DNA from: Flagellimonas lutaonensis
GTDB taxonomy: Bacteria > Bacteroidota > Bacteroidia > Flavobacteriales > Flavobacteriaceae
DNA length: 64,000 nt
Assembly (NCBI RefSeq): GCF_000963865.1
Contig: NZ_CP011071.1
Span: 558,001-622,000, forward strand
Direction of reading: 5' to 3'
A model generated the notes under the pieces. It made no database searches, was not told the origin of the DNA, and saw only the letters and a list, made by a program, of their open reading frames with translations. Of the stretch, positions 52,071 to 61,303 are shown piece by piece. A program made the position numbers and the translations under genes. How positions within the stretch are numbered: position 1 is the first letter of the stretch; each line of letters starts with the position of its first letter.

Positions 52071-52075
52071 TGAGA

Positions 52076-52118
52076 CCAATCTACAACACATAACAAAGTT
52101 TTGAAATGACCTAAGTCA
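52076..52118 (-). promoter_or_regulatory. Regulon site 20: promoter of the candidate small RNA
   Basis: TGAC-CTAA-GTCA at 52107-52118 and TAGATTGG starting at 52083 on the minus strand, the standard 23-base spacing. No protein gene begins downstream on this strand for 640 bases. Confidence 0.65.
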
Positions 52119-52133
52119 GTTTGGTCATTTTTT

Positions 52134-53078
52134 TCAATTTTTAACATTTGTGTGAACAATCCATTCATAGAGTCGGTTCACATCTTCTTTTCTACAAAGT
52201 TCTGTGCCCGGGGTCATAGTGGCGGCGGTGCCACAGGCCACCCCGTAACGCACCATTTCTGAAAGTGATTTTCCGTTGGCCAGGCCAAATACCATTCCCG
52301 CTACCATACTGTCGCCGGCACCAACTGTGCTTTTTTGGTGTACCGTCGGGGCGGGAATGTGTTCACACAAATCTTTGGTGACCAATAGGGCTCCCTTGGC
52401 ACCCAACGAAACCACAAGAACCTCGCTATGATGTTCTTTAACAAATTTTTTTGACAACGGTTCAAGTTCATCAGCAGTGATGGAGGTTACCCCCAAAAGC
52501 GTACTGAGTTCGCCCAGATTGGGCTTGAGCAAATATACTCCAGCAGCTGCCCCTTCTTTGAGGGCCTCGCCCGAAGTGTCCAACACTAAGCGTGCCTCTT
52601 TCTTCTTTGCCAAAGCGGAAAGCCTTGCATAAAAATCATTGGGCATTTTGGGTGCCAATCTGCCGCTGGCGATCAAAAAATCGTTCTCGGACAATTTTTT
52701 CTCAACCTCTTCCAAACAGTTTAGCCATTCTGCTTTGCTGACATTGGGCCCCGGCATGCCAAACCGATATTGTTGTTCGGTGGCGGTATCGGTCACCGAA
52801 AGATTGTCGCGCGTCCATCCTTCTATGAAAATGGTCTCTTGCCGTATGCCTTCTTTGGTGAGCAGGTTTGTGAGGTGATTGCCCGTTTGGCCGCCGGCGA
52901 GATACATGCACAGTGAGGTGCCCCCCAACTTTTTAATGGCGCGGGAGACATTTATACCGCCGCCGCCTGGGTCAAAAACGGGTGATGCACAACGCAATTT
53001 CTTGTTCGGAACAATGCCCGCGACCGTGGTGCTCTTGTCGAGCGCAGGGTTTACGGTCAATGTGATGATATTGTTCAT
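52134..53078 (-). CDS. PfkB-family sugar kinase (1-phosphofructokinase/6-phosphofructokinase II type)
   Basis: 314 residues. PfkB signatures: TLTVNPALDKSTTV at the N-terminus, GGGGINVSRAIKKLGG (sugar site) and GAGDSMVAGMVFGLA (catalytic Asp). It belongs to the LacC/FruK/PfkB branch that phosphorylates sugar phosphates. It follows the OmpA-like gene by 35 bases on the same strand, so it may share its promoter. Confidence 0.9.
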   Translation of the reverse strand: MNNIITLTVNPALDKSTTVAGIVPNKKLRCASPVFDPGGGGINVSRAIKKLGGTSLCMYLAGGQTGNHLTNLLTKEGIRQETIFIEGWTRDNLSVTDTATEQQYRFGMPGPNVSKAEWLNCLEEVEKKLSENDFLIASGRLAPKMPNDFYARLSALAKKKEARLVLDTSGEALKEGAAAGVYLLKPNLGELSTLLGVTSITADELEPLSKKFVKEHHSEVLVVSLGAKGALLVTKDLCEHIPAPTVHQKSTVGAGDSMVAGMVFGLANGKSLSEMVRYGVACGTAATMTPGTELCRKEDVNRLYEWIVHTNVKN

Positions 53079-53113
53079 TTCAACGGTTTTGCTTTAAAGG
53101 AAAGGATATCGCC

Positions 53114-53983
53114 TTACTCTGGCTGCTCTACTTCGACACTAGTTGTCGGTGGTTCCAACAATTCAAAAAACTGGTCGAGCTTGGGTAGAATGACGATCTC
53201 GGTACGCCGATTTTTTGTCCTCCCGTCCACGGTTTCGTTGGTGGTCTTGGGCAGGTATTCCGAACGGCCACCGGCGGTCATCCGCGAAGGCTGTACCCCG
53301 AATTTGTTCTGCATCAATCGCACGATCGATGTGGCCCGTTTGACGCTCAAATCCCAATTATCGACCATGCATTCGTTGGCAATCGGCACATTATCGGTAT
53401 GGCCCTCCACCAGAATATCGAGTTCTTTATGATCGTTGACGATCTTGGCGATTTTACCGATGACCTCTTCGGCGCGGTCACTGATTTGGTAACTGCCCGA
53501 CCTGAACAACATTTTATCCGAGATGGAAACATAGATCACCCCCTTTTTAACCTCGATATTGATATCGTCGTCGTCAAAATCGTCAAGCGAACGTTTGAGG
53601 TTCATGACGAGTACAAGATTGATGGAATCTTTTCGTTGCATCGATGTCGTTAGGTCCCTGATGTATTTGTTCTGCTCGTTGAGCGCCTCCAGCGATTGTT
53701 TGATACTCTCGGCACCCGATTTGCTCACGACCGAAAGATCCGATAAGCGGGCCAAAAGATCGGTATTGGTGCTTTTGAAGTATTCCATTTGCTGTTCCAA
53801 TGATTTGGATCGGTTTTTTTCATTGGCCAGATTAGTCTGAAGTAAGGCAACCTCGTTTTGGCTGTTCTGAAGATTATTTTCACAAAGTGCCACCCTGTCT
53901 TGTGCCGCGGCGTACTTTTTTTGGCTCACGCATGATGTCATTAAAACAACCAAGCCTATGGCCATAAATTGTATGGTCTTCAT
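53114..53983 (-). CDS. OmpA-family lipoprotein with coiled coil
   Basis: 289 residues. Signal peptide with lipobox (LVVLMTSCVSQKK), a long coiled coil (residues 25-110), and an OmpA/MotB peptidoglycan-binding domain (ILVEGHTDNVPI, VKRATSIVRLMQ, NRRTEIVILP). It anchors the outer membrane to the wall. First of a pair with the PfkB kinase, under site 21. Confidence 0.92.
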   Translation of the reverse strand: MKTIQFMAIGLVVLMTSCVSQKKYAAAQDRVALCENNLQNSQNEVALLQTNLANEKNRSKSLEQQMEYFKSTNTDLLARLSDLSVVSKSGAESIKQSLEALNEQNKYIRDLTTSMQRKDSINLVLVMNLKRSLDDFDDDDINIEVKKGVIYVSISDKMLFRSGSYQISDRAEEVIGKIAKIVNDHKELDILVEGHTDNVPIANECMVDNWDLSVKRATSIVRLMQNKFGVQPSRMTAGGRSEYLPKTTNETVDGRTKNRRTEIVILPKLDQFFELLEPPTTSVEVEQPE

Positions 53984-54022
53984 GATATATTGTTTTAAAT
54001 GGTGTTACATCGATTCCCGTCA

Positions 54023-54065
54023 CAAAGAAACGACCCCGAATAGCGGTGCGAAATGATGTAGGTCA
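54023..54065 (-). promoter_or_regulatory. Regulon site 21: OmpA-like gene promoter
   Basis: TGAT-GTAG-GTCA at 54054-54065 and TTTCTTTG starting at 54030 on the minus strand. Confidence 0.6.
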
Positions 54066-54589
54066 TCTAGGTCTTGGATGTTCGGCCGACGGAATCGAAT
54101 CATCATAGGGCTTTGTTTCGCATGGTCGTTCTACCCCTGATATAATCGCACAACATGTTGGATGACCATAGGCTTGGAAAGATTTGCCAAGTTCGCCATC
54201 CCGATAACCATCGGGATTGGATTTGGTATTGGAACGGAAAAAGATGAACACAGAACCCGCCTGTACCGAATTGTGCTTTCGGGCGGGCAAAAGGCTTTGG
54301 CCACGGGCGGACCTGCCTGCAGGCAGGCGGAAACGAAAAGGTTTCCTTACCGTTCTACTTGCCATAGGAGACCGATGATGTCGTACTGTTCATGAAATTG
54401 TTTAGTTGTGTTCATCGGTATTCGTCGGTCACAAAGCTCGGTGGCATAGCCATACCAACCTTTTTGCTTTTTACGTACCTTGGACAATTAAAAACCTAGG
54501 GACTTACTGCGCGTAGCCCAGCGTTACCTGCAATAAAAACCCAAAATCTACCTGAAAACATTTTTCAATTCAAATATTCGTAAATTTAC
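54066..54589. repeat. Intergenic region with palindromic repeats
   Basis: About 520 bases without a believable gene. It holds ATCCCGAT-AACC-ATCGGGAT (54198-54217) and the 16-bp palindrome CCTGCCTGCAGGCAGG (54312-54327), words of the kind that recur as interspersed repeats in flavobacterial genomes. It separates the stress island from the TetR cassette. Confidence 0.5.
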
Positions 54590-54603
54590 AGAATGAATGT
54601 TCT
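54590..54603. promoter_or_regulatory. Putative TetR operator at its own start codon
   Basis: AGAATGAATGTTCT, one mismatch from the palindrome AGAAC-N4-GTTCT, overlaps the tetR ATG (54593) and would autoregulate it. Confidence 0.6.
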
Positions 54604-55162
54604 ATCGGATAAACAACATAGAATTTTTGAAACGACCCTAAAACTAATTGCTGAACATGGCTTGCATAACACTCCTATGTCATTGGTGAGCAAACGATCA
54701 GGCGTGTCAACAGGTGCAATTTATCATCATTTTAATGGCAAGGAGCATTTAATCAATGAATTATATATATACGTTAAGCAAGATTTAATTGATAATATTT
54801 TTGAGAATGTTGATAGCAACCAAGAGTTTAAGGAAAAATTCCACAGAATTTGGAGTAATTATTTTTACTATTTGATTAAAAACCCTGATATACTGTCTTT
54901 TATAGAACAATGTTCAATCTCTCCCATCATCAATGAAAAAACAAGAAAAAAAGCTGAAAAATTTAGTGGGCCACTTATAGAATTTTTTGAAAATGGCATT
55001 AAAGACAAACAAATTGTTGATAATGAGATTGAACTGATTTTGGCAATAACGAACGGCAATGTAGTAGCTCTTGCTAAATTATTTATATCTGGAATGTTGT
55101 CTATAAATCAAGAAACTGTAAACAAAGCAATAAACATTTCCTTAAAGGGTTTATCGAAATAA
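54593..55162 (+). CDS. TetR/AcrR-family transcriptional repressor
   Basis: 189 residues. The HTH is classic: SLVSKRSGVSTGAIYHHFNGKEHLI about residues 25-55. The C-terminal domain is unspecific (ligand unknown). It is the first gene of an AT-rich cassette; the operators at 54590 and 55180 flank it. Codon use differs from the stress island (more A/T at third positions), suggesting separate origin. Confidence 0.92.
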   Translation: MNVLSDKQHRIFETTLKLIAEHGLHNTPMSLVSKRSGVSTGAIYHHFNGKEHLINELYIYVKQDLIDNIFENVDSNQEFKEKFHRIWSNYFYYLIKNPDILSFIEQCSISPIINEKTRKKAEKFSGPLIEFFENGIKDKQIVDNEIELILAITNGNVVALAKLFISGMLSINQETVNKAINISLKGLSK

Positions 55163-55179
55163 TTTTTTTTACGTAACAC

Positions 55180-55193
55180 AGAACGAATGTTCT
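55180..55193. promoter_or_regulatory. Putative TetR operator before the SDR gene
   Basis: AGAAC-GAAT-GTTCT is a perfect 5-4-5 palindrome, 35 bases before the SDR ATG, and resembles the site over the tetR start. Confidence 0.65.
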
Positions 55194-55227
55194 ATCTATA
55201 ATAATTGGAACACTAAAAATTTATACC

Positions 55228-55992
55228 ATGAATAAAACAAAAGGAAATGTATTGATCACAGGGGCAAGTGCCGGGGCAGGCAGGGCTATTGCGGTCAAAT
55301 TTGCGAGCAAAGGTTTTAACATAATTGCCGTTGCCCGCAGAAAAGATAAACTTGACAGTTTAAAAAATGAACTTCAATCAGGGTATGGTTCTGATGTGAC
55401 AATTTTACCGACCGATCTAGAGAATGAAAAAGCTGTTTATGAACTTTATGATAAAGCCAAAGAAATAGGAATTGATGTTCTTGTTAATAATGCTGGATTA
55501 GGAGAATGGAATTTAGCATGGGAAACAAGTTCAGAAAGATTAGATGCTATGATTAACCTGAATATTAAAGCGCTTTCAATTTTATCAACCTGTTTTGTTA
55601 AAGACAATGTCAGTAGAAAGTCAACTTTGATAAACATCGCTTCGTTGGCAGGTTATTCTCTGTTTAGTACAGCAATTCCTTATAGTGCTACCAAGTTTTT
55701 TGTTACATCGTTTACCGAAGGCTTGACACATGATTTAAAACTAGCCAACAGCCCCTTTCAAGCCAAATTAATGGCCCCGGGTCCCATTGATACGGAATTC
55801 ACTAAAATTTCTTTAGAGCAATCAAAACTAGGCGATATTGACACTAGTAACGTTCAGTTTCACACCCCTGAACAAATTGCGGCGTTTACTTACCAACTTT
55901 ATGAAAGTGATAAACCTGTGGGTATGGTCGATATGGCCAGTATGGGTTTTGTTTTAACCGACACAATTCATCCATCGGCAAGTATCAAATGA
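55228..55992 (+). CDS. Short-chain dehydrogenase (DltE/YqjQ-like)
   Basis: 254 residues. NAD(P) motif TGASAGAGRAIA, VNNAGLG, INIASLAGYS (Ser) and YSATKFF (Tyr-Lys). The C-terminal segment ends VLTDTIHPSAS. Likely repressed by the neighbouring TetR protein. Substrate unknown. Confidence 0.92.
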   Translation: MNKTKGNVLITGASAGAGRAIAVKFASKGFNIIAVARRKDKLDSLKNELQSGYGSDVTILPTDLENEKAVYELYDKAKEIGIDVLVNNAGLGEWNLAWETSSERLDAMINLNIKALSILSTCFVKDNVSRKSTLINIASLAGYSLFSTAIPYSATKFFVTSFTEGLTHDLKLANSPFQAKLMAPGPIDTEFTKISLEQSKLGDIDTSNVQFHTPEQIAAFTYQLYESDKPVGMVDMASMGFVLTDTIHPSASIK

Positions 55993-56015
55993 TTTTCTAA
56001 CACAAAATATTTATC

Positions 56016-56438
56016 ATGACCAGAATTGAACAGAACAAACAAATCGTAAATGCAGCATTTGACCATGCCGAAAAAGGCAACCTTGAAGGATTTTTAAAGG
56101 CTTTATCACAGGATTTCAAATGGACAACCACCGGCTCTACAGGAGTATCCGGAACATATGATGTCCAAGGACTTATAAACGAATATTTTCCAAAAATAAC
56201 TGCATCTTTTGAGAGTATGCCAGTTATAGTACCTGACAAAATCATCGCTGATGAAAATCATGTAATCAGGCTTGGACATGGCGAAGGCGGGGTTGCCAAA
56301 AATGGTTTGGAATACAACAATATCTATTGCTTTGTAATAGAAGTAGAGAATGAAAAAATTAAATCCATTACCGAATATTGCGATACGGCCCTTGTTGAAA
56401 AAGCTGAATTGGGTCAATACCAGATCAGTGAAAATTGA
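56016..56438 (+). CDS. SnoaL-like/NTF2-fold protein
   Basis: 140 residues: NAAFDHAEKGNLEGFLKALSQDFKWTTTG, then NNIYCFVIEVENEKIKSITEYCDTALVEKA. This is the NTF2-like pattern with a cone-shaped pocket. Isomerases, cyclases and non-enzymatic proteins all share it. In the same run as the SDR, 23 bases later. Confidence 0.85.
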   Translation: MTRIEQNKQIVNAAFDHAEKGNLEGFLKALSQDFKWTTTGSTGVSGTYDVQGLINEYFPKITASFESMPVIVPDKIIADENHVIRLGHGEGGVAKNGLEYNNIYCFVIEVENEKIKSITEYCDTALVEKAELGQYQISEN

Positions 56439-56470
56439 ATTTAATTCGCTAACATAAAAAAGGAAATAGA

Positions 56471-57502
56471 ATGGAATATTTAGCACTTGGAAATACAGGA
56501 CTGTACGTTTCCCGCCTATGCCTCGGGACAATGACTTTTGGAAAAAACACCTTATATAATCCAATAGGAAGTTTGGAAGAGAAAGAAGTCAAGCAGTTGG
56601 TTGACCGCGCATTTGATGTAGGTATAAACTTCTTTGACACGGCAAACTTATATGCTATGGGCGAATCGGAAAAATTGCTCGGAAAAGCAATAGGCAAAAG
56701 ACGTGAAGAAGCTGTAATTGCAACCAAACTATACAATCCTTTCACAAATGATATGAATTCACTTGGCACCAGCCGAAAAGCAATTATGCGTGAAGTGGAG
56801 GCAAGTCTTAAAAGACTTAATACGGACTATATCGACCTTTATCAGGTACATTCTTGGGATCCTACAACGCCCCTTGAAGAAACGCTTTCAGGATTGGATG
56901 ATCTTGTTAGGTCTGGAAAAGTCAGATACATCGGGCTGTCAAATTTTACCGGATGGCAGATAGCAAAAGCACATGGAATTTCAGAAGCCAAAGGTTTTCA
57001 TAAGTTCATTTCGGCCCAGTCGCACTATTCGCTTGTCGGTCGGGAACTTGAATATGAGGTACTTCCTGCCGTGCGTGACCTTAAAATGGGAGTCATGGTT
57101 TGGAGTCCGCTTGCCAGCGGTTTTCTTACCGGCAAATATACCGGTGAAAATGCCGAAAAAGGAAGACGAAGCCATTTTTCATTTCCACCCATAGAACTTG
57201 AACAGGGCGATAAAGTTGTTGAAATATTAAAAGAAATTGCATCCACCCACCAAGCAACACCCGCCCAAATTGCGCTCGCTTGGCTATTGCATCGAAAAGG
57301 AATTACGAGCATAATTATCGGTGTGAGGCGTATTGACCAGTTTGAAGACAACATAGGTTCTGTTAAAATCAAACTTTCCAGTGAAGAATTGGAGCAATTG
57401 AATGCTGTCAGCCAGCCCAAAACTCCATTTATGTACATGGATTTCAGTTTGCAGCGGGGGCAAACATTACATGAAAGGATAACACAAATGAAGTCGCATT
57501 GA
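56471..57502 (+). CDS. Aldo/keto reductase
   Basis: 343 residues. Typical beta-alpha barrel: RLCLGTMTFGKN, the catalytic Asp-Tyr region FFDTANLYAMGESEKLLGKA, Lys in VIATK and the His in YQVHSWD. C-terminal NADP-binding RRIDQFEDNIGS. Detoxifies carbonyls; substrate unknown. Last gene of the TetR cassette, ended by a terminator. Confidence 0.93.
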   Translation: MEYLALGNTGLYVSRLCLGTMTFGKNTLYNPIGSLEEKEVKQLVDRAFDVGINFFDTANLYAMGESEKLLGKAIGKRREEAVIATKLYNPFTNDMNSLGTSRKAIMREVEASLKRLNTDYIDLYQVHSWDPTTPLEETLSGLDDLVRSGKVRYIGLSNFTGWQIAKAHGISEAKGFHKFISAQSHYSLVGRELEYEVLPAVRDLKMGVMVWSPLASGFLTGKYTGENAEKGRRSHFSFPPIELEQGDKVVEILKEIASTHQATPAQIALAWLLHRKGITSIIIGVRRIDQFEDNIGSVKIKLSSEELEQLNAVSQPKTPFMYMDFSLQRGQTLHERITQMKSH

Positions 57503-57554
57503 AAGGCAAAATTAGTGTATCATTAGATAAATCACTGCGGTTAACGTTATATAT

Positions 57555-57600
57555 GAAAAAAGTGCAGAAGTGCAGATTCTGAAAGGTCTGCACTTTTTTT
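57555..57600 (+). terminator. Terminator after the aldo/keto reductase
   Basis: AAAAAAGTGCAGA pairs with TCTGCACTTTTTT, followed by more T. Confidence 0.8.
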
Positions 57601-57629
57601 ATTTGGTTGCTACGTTTATATAAAACCGC

Positions 57630-57672
57630 TGACGAAGGTCATTGTCGTTGTTTCAACGGCACGCTACATTTG
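57630..57672 (+). promoter_or_regulatory. Regulon site 22: cytochrome c promoter
   Basis: TGAC-GAAG-GTCA at 57630-57641 and a perfect -7 box TACATTTG starting at 57665. Confidence 0.75.
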
Positions 57673-57726
57673 TTTTAGCCAATTGATCTGGCGATGAACC
57701 AAATCCTTAATTTAAAACAACGAATT

Positions 57727-58194
57727 ATGAAAGATAAAAATAAAACTTCGTGCAAACTGTCAAATCATCTACTGGTTTTCATTTTTTTATGTGTTGGTGT
57801 ACTTTTGAGTAGTTGCAATGAGCAAGCACGTGGCTTTGCCTTACCCGAAGGCAATGTCGAAGCAGGTAAAGCAACTTATAGGAGATTGGCCTGCAATGAA
57901 TGTCATAGTATTTCAGGAATCGAGTGGATTGGAGGAAGCGATAGTCTCAACATACCCCTTGGCGGTGACGTACCTGCTAAAAAATCCTACGGGAATCTCG
58001 TTACTTCGGTCATCAATCCTACACACAAAATCGCACGCAGCTACGAACAAAAGGGTACTAACGAAACAGGTCTTTCCAAGATGAAGAACTACAACGAGGT
58101 CATGACGGTCCAAGAACTCGTCGATCTGGTCACTTTTCTTCAAACGGAATACAAAATAAGCATACCGCCAACACATTACCATCCTTATTATTGA
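57727..58194 (+). CDS. Mono-haem c-type cytochrome lipoprotein
   Basis: 155 residues from ATG 57727; the upstream ATG at 57694 is also possible. A signal peptide with lipobox (LLSSCNEQ), then CNECHS (haem attachment), a possible Met ligand in LSKMKNYNEV and the helix QELVDLVTFLQTEYK. It would be a membrane-anchored electron carrier. As a regulon member it may serve a terminal oxidase or an alternative electron route. Confidence 0.87.
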   Translation: MKDKNKTSCKLSNHLLVFIFLCVGVLLSSCNEQARGFALPEGNVEAGKATYRRLACNECHSISGIEWIGGSDSLNIPLGGDVPAKKSYGNLVTSVINPTHKIARSYEQKGTNETGLSKMKNYNEVMTVQELVDLVTFLQTEYKISIPPTHYHPYY

Positions 58195-58298
58195 GTTGTT
58201 TAAAGGAGAGAGTAAAAAGCCGTAACATTACCTATTGTTTTTATCTATTGCCTGTAGTTCATCGTTACAATGATTCGGGCAATTCAATCAATCGATAG

Positions 58299-60689
58299 TT
58301 AGGCCAACGCTTCACTTTTCAAGTCGACTTCCGCCTTGTTGATGTTTTCGATACCCTGCAACAACGCATCGGGATTAAAGGAAATACTATCAATGCCTTT
58401 TTCGACCAGAAAGGCTGCAAATTCTGGAAAATCGCTGGGTGCCTGCCCGCACAGCCCTATTTTTGTACCTGTTTGACGCGCCGAGTCTATGGCCATGGCA
58501 ATCATTTTTTTGGCGGCAGCGTCGTTTTCATCGAAGAGTTTGCCCATGATTTCTGAATCACGATCGATACCGAGTGTGAGTTGGGTAAGGTCGTTTGAAC
58601 CAATTGAAAACCCATCAAAGATTTTGGCGAACTCATCAGCAAGGATCACATTGCTGGGAATCTCGATCATGGTATAGACCTCAAGGCCGTTTTTGCCGCG
58701 TTTCAATCCGTTTTCCTTCATGATCTCCACTACTTTTTTGCCCTCTTCCAAGGTTCGGCAAAAGGGCACCATTACTTTTAGGTTGTCGAGCCCCATGGTT
58801 TCCCGTACTTTTTTAATGGCGGCACATTCTAGGGCGAACCCTTCTTTGTACAGATCGCTGTAATATCGGGCCGCACCCCTGAAACCCAACATCGGATTTT
58901 CCTCATCGGGCTCAAAACCCGTACCTCCGATAAGGTTGGCATATTCGTTGGTCTTGAAATCGCTCAACCGCACGATGACTTCCTTGGGGTAAAATGCCGC
59001 CGCGATCGTGGCGATTCCTTGTGATAAATGATCGATAAAATAATCCGCTTTGTTTTGGTAGCCGTGTGTCATCTTTTCGATTTTTCTAATGACACCTGCA
59101 TTTTTCAGTTCGTCGAACTTGACCAAGGCCATGGGATGTATTTTCACGGAATGGGTAATGATAAACTCCATACGCAGCAATCCCACGCCATTGTTGGGGT
59201 AATATGAAAGTTGGAAGGCGTTTTCGGGATCGGCCAGAATCATTTTCGCTTCTGTACGGGGCATCGATATGTTCGAAAAATCGATTTCCTTTTCATCGAA
59301 AGTGAGTTCCTCCTCGTAGACGTAGCCCGTTTTTCCCTGGGCGCAGGATAAGGTTATGGGTTCGCCATCCTTGATATTCGTTGTGGCGTTTCCGCAGCCC
59401 ACAATGGCGGGCACCCCCAGCTCACGGGCCACGATTGCGGCGTGGCTGGTCCGTCCGCCCTTGTTGGTAATGATGCCGCCCGACTGTTTTAATAAGGGAT
59501 CCCAATCGGGTGTGATCGTATCGGTAACGATGATATGGCCGGGGGTCAGATTTTTGGCTTCCTTGGGGGATTTTAAGAGGGTAGGGATGCCGACCTTTAT
59601 TTTGGAACCTACGGCGTTTCCTTTCGTGATTACATTGCCTTTTTCCTTCAATTTATACTCAATGTGCAGATTTTTGTTTTCGGACTGATGTACTGTTTCA
59701 GGTCTTGCCTGAATGATAAACAGCTCGTTCGTGAGGCCGTCTTTTGCCCATTCGATGTCCATAGGTTTTTCATAATGCTGTTCGATGAGCGATGCCCATT
59801 TTGCCAAGGTGATTATTTCTTGGTCGGAGAGCACAAACTGCCGTTGCTTGGGTTTTGGCGTGTGTATGTTGGCCGTAGCGGCACCATCCTTTGATTTTCC
59901 ATAGATCATGGTCAATTTCTTGTCGCCCATTTTCTTTTGGATGATGGGATTTTTCCCCATCTGCAATGTGGGCTTGAACACATAAAACTCATCGGGATTG
60001 ACAGCACCTTGAACGATATTCTCGCCCAAGCCCCATACGCCCGAAAGCAAGATGACATTTTCAAATCCCGATTCGGGTTCGATGGTAAAGCCTACGCCCG
60101 AGCAGCCCTTATCGGCCCGTACCATTTGTTGTACGCCTACCGAAAGGGCGACCTCATTGTGTTTAAACCCCTTGTCGTCACGATATTTGATGGCGCGATC
60201 GGTATATAAGGAAGCAAAACATTTTTTAACGGCCTCAAGCAGTTTCTTTTCGCCGGAAATGTTCAAAAAGGTATCGTGCTGGCCGGCAAAACTGGCAGTG
60301 GGCAAATCTTCTGCGGTGGCACTGCTGCGAACTGCTACGGCACATTCTGTGTTATCGCAAAGTCTTTTATAGGCCTCGGTGATTTCTTTTGAAAAGGTGC
60401 TTGAAAAGCTTCCTCTCAAAATGAGATTACGTGCCTTTTGGCCTATTTCACCCAGATTGGCATAGGTTTCGGTATCCAATTTTGAAAGGATATCCTGCAA
60501 TGGTCTTCGTATGGAGTTTTCATCCAAGAACTTCCAAAAGGCTTCCGCCGTGGTCGCAAAACCATCGGGCACACGTACCCCCTGTTGGGTCAATTGGTTG
60601 TACATTTCGCCCAGTGAGGCATTTTTCCCCCCTACGGTAGGCACATCGGCCATTTTTATTTCGTTGAAGTACTTGATGTTAGCAGCCAT
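58299..60689 (-). CDS. ppsA: Phosphoenolpyruvate synthase
   Basis: 796 residues from ATG 60689 (MAANIKYFNEIKMADV), after dropping an upstream stretch that overlaps the -7 box. Domains: ATP-grasp (GGKNASLGEM, VRSSATAEDLPTASFAGQ), phosphohistidine swivel with GGRTSHAAIVARELG (catalytic His) and the PEP-binding barrel (FSIGSNDLTQL, CGQAPSDFPEFAAFL). It links pyruvate and PEP using two ATP phosphates. It joins PfkB and Pta-AckA in the regulon. Confidence 0.95.
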   Translation of the reverse strand: MAANIKYFNEIKMADVPTVGGKNASLGEMYNQLTQQGVRVPDGFATTAEAFWKFLDENSIRRPLQDILSKLDTETYANLGEIGQKARNLILRGSFSSTFSKEITEAYKRLCDNTECAVAVRSSATAEDLPTASFAGQHDTFLNISGEKKLLEAVKKCFASLYTDRAIKYRDDKGFKHNEVALSVGVQQMVRADKGCSGVGFTIEPESGFENVILLSGVWGLGENIVQGAVNPDEFYVFKPTLQMGKNPIIQKKMGDKKLTMIYGKSKDGAATANIHTPKPKQRQFVLSDQEIITLAKWASLIEQHYEKPMDIEWAKDGLTNELFIIQARPETVHQSENKNLHIEYKLKEKGNVITKGNAVGSKIKVGIPTLLKSPKEAKNLTPGHIIVTDTITPDWDPLLKQSGGIITNKGGRTSHAAIVARELGVPAIVGCGNATTNIKDGEPITLSCAQGKTGYVYEEELTFDEKEIDFSNISMPRTEAKMILADPENAFQLSYYPNNGVGLLRMEFIITHSVKIHPMALVKFDELKNAGVIRKIEKMTHGYQNKADYFIDHLSQGIATIAAAFYPKEVIVRLSDFKTNEYANLIGGTGFEPDEENPMLGFRGAARYYSDLYKEGFALECAAIKKVRETMGLDNLKVMVPFCRTLEEGKKVVEIMKENGLKRGKNGLEVYTMIEIPSNVILADEFAKIFDGFSIGSNDLTQLTLGIDRDSEIMGKLFDENDAAAKKMIAMAIDSARQTGTKIGLCGQAPSDFPEFAAFLVEKGIDSISFNPDALLQGIENINKAEVDLKSEALA

Positions 60690-60707
60690 CTTTTTAAGGT
60701 TTGCCCG

Positions 60708-60750
60708 CAAATTTCCCAATGTTGCGCCTGCCCCGCAATGATGCGTATCA
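60708..60750 (-). promoter_or_regulatory. Regulon site 23: ppsA promoter
   Basis: TGAT-GCGT-ATCA at 60739-60750 and GAAATTTG starting at 60715 on the minus strand (first base deviates). Confidence 0.6.
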
Positions 60751-60824
60751 GTTGTACCGTAGGTTCAAGGGCGAATGGATGAAAATATCGAAGTGCGACA
60801 TAAAAAATCCTGGATATTTTTGGC

Positions 60825-61289
60825 CTACCCCTCTCTTTGCTTTCCTGTTATTTCGAGTATGTTGATGCGGTAAACAATCGGGGAGGAGCCTTCGGCACCC
60901 AGTTTGCTCGAAAATTCATGGATGAACTGAACGTCTTTATTGGGATTGCGATTGATGAGGTCTTTTACGCCCTGTGAAAACTCGTGCAGCAGGTGTTTGG
61001 CATCTATCTGATGCAGTTCTTCAAATTCACCATGCACCAAAACAGATTTCCAATGGTCCATAGATTCGATTTCATCTACCTGTAACGATACGTACCTGTT
61101 TTTTCTCATTGCATCGATTTTATGCCCTTCCAAAGAGTAGCTAATGATGCCACCATCATTTTCTATATCAAGGAAGTAATAGGTTATTGGGGCCACAAAA
61201 GGGATTTTACCCACCATATACGCCAGTCTTCCTATGTATTTGTTTCGAAGCAGTTCAATGCAGTCTTTTTGCCCAAGATTCTTTATCAT
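60825..61289 (-). CDS. Pyridoxamine 5'-phosphate oxidase-family protein
   Basis: 154 residues. Starts MIKNLGQKDCIELLRNKYIGRLAYM, the common beginning of the small flavin-binding split-barrel proteins; then RKNRYVSLQVDEIE-type strand and HGEFEEL. It probably binds FMN or F420-like flavin; the function is not fixed. It is common in DosR-like and other stress regulons. Confidence 0.87.
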   Translation of the reverse strand: MIKNLGQKDCIELLRNKYIGRLAYMVGKIPFVAPITYYFLDIENDGGIISYSLEGHKIDAMRKNRYVSLQVDEIESMDHWKSVLVHGEFEELHQIDAKHLLHEFSQGVKDLINRNPNKDVQFIHEFSSKLGAEGSSPIVYRINILEITGKQREG

Positions 61290-61303
61290 GTCAAATGTTT
61301 ATC

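Noticed and set aside
54063-54365. Minus-strand frame as a gene
   Set aside because: It runs over palindromic repeats and a regulon promoter, and its composition (Arg/Ser/Pro-rich) is that of a spurious frame.
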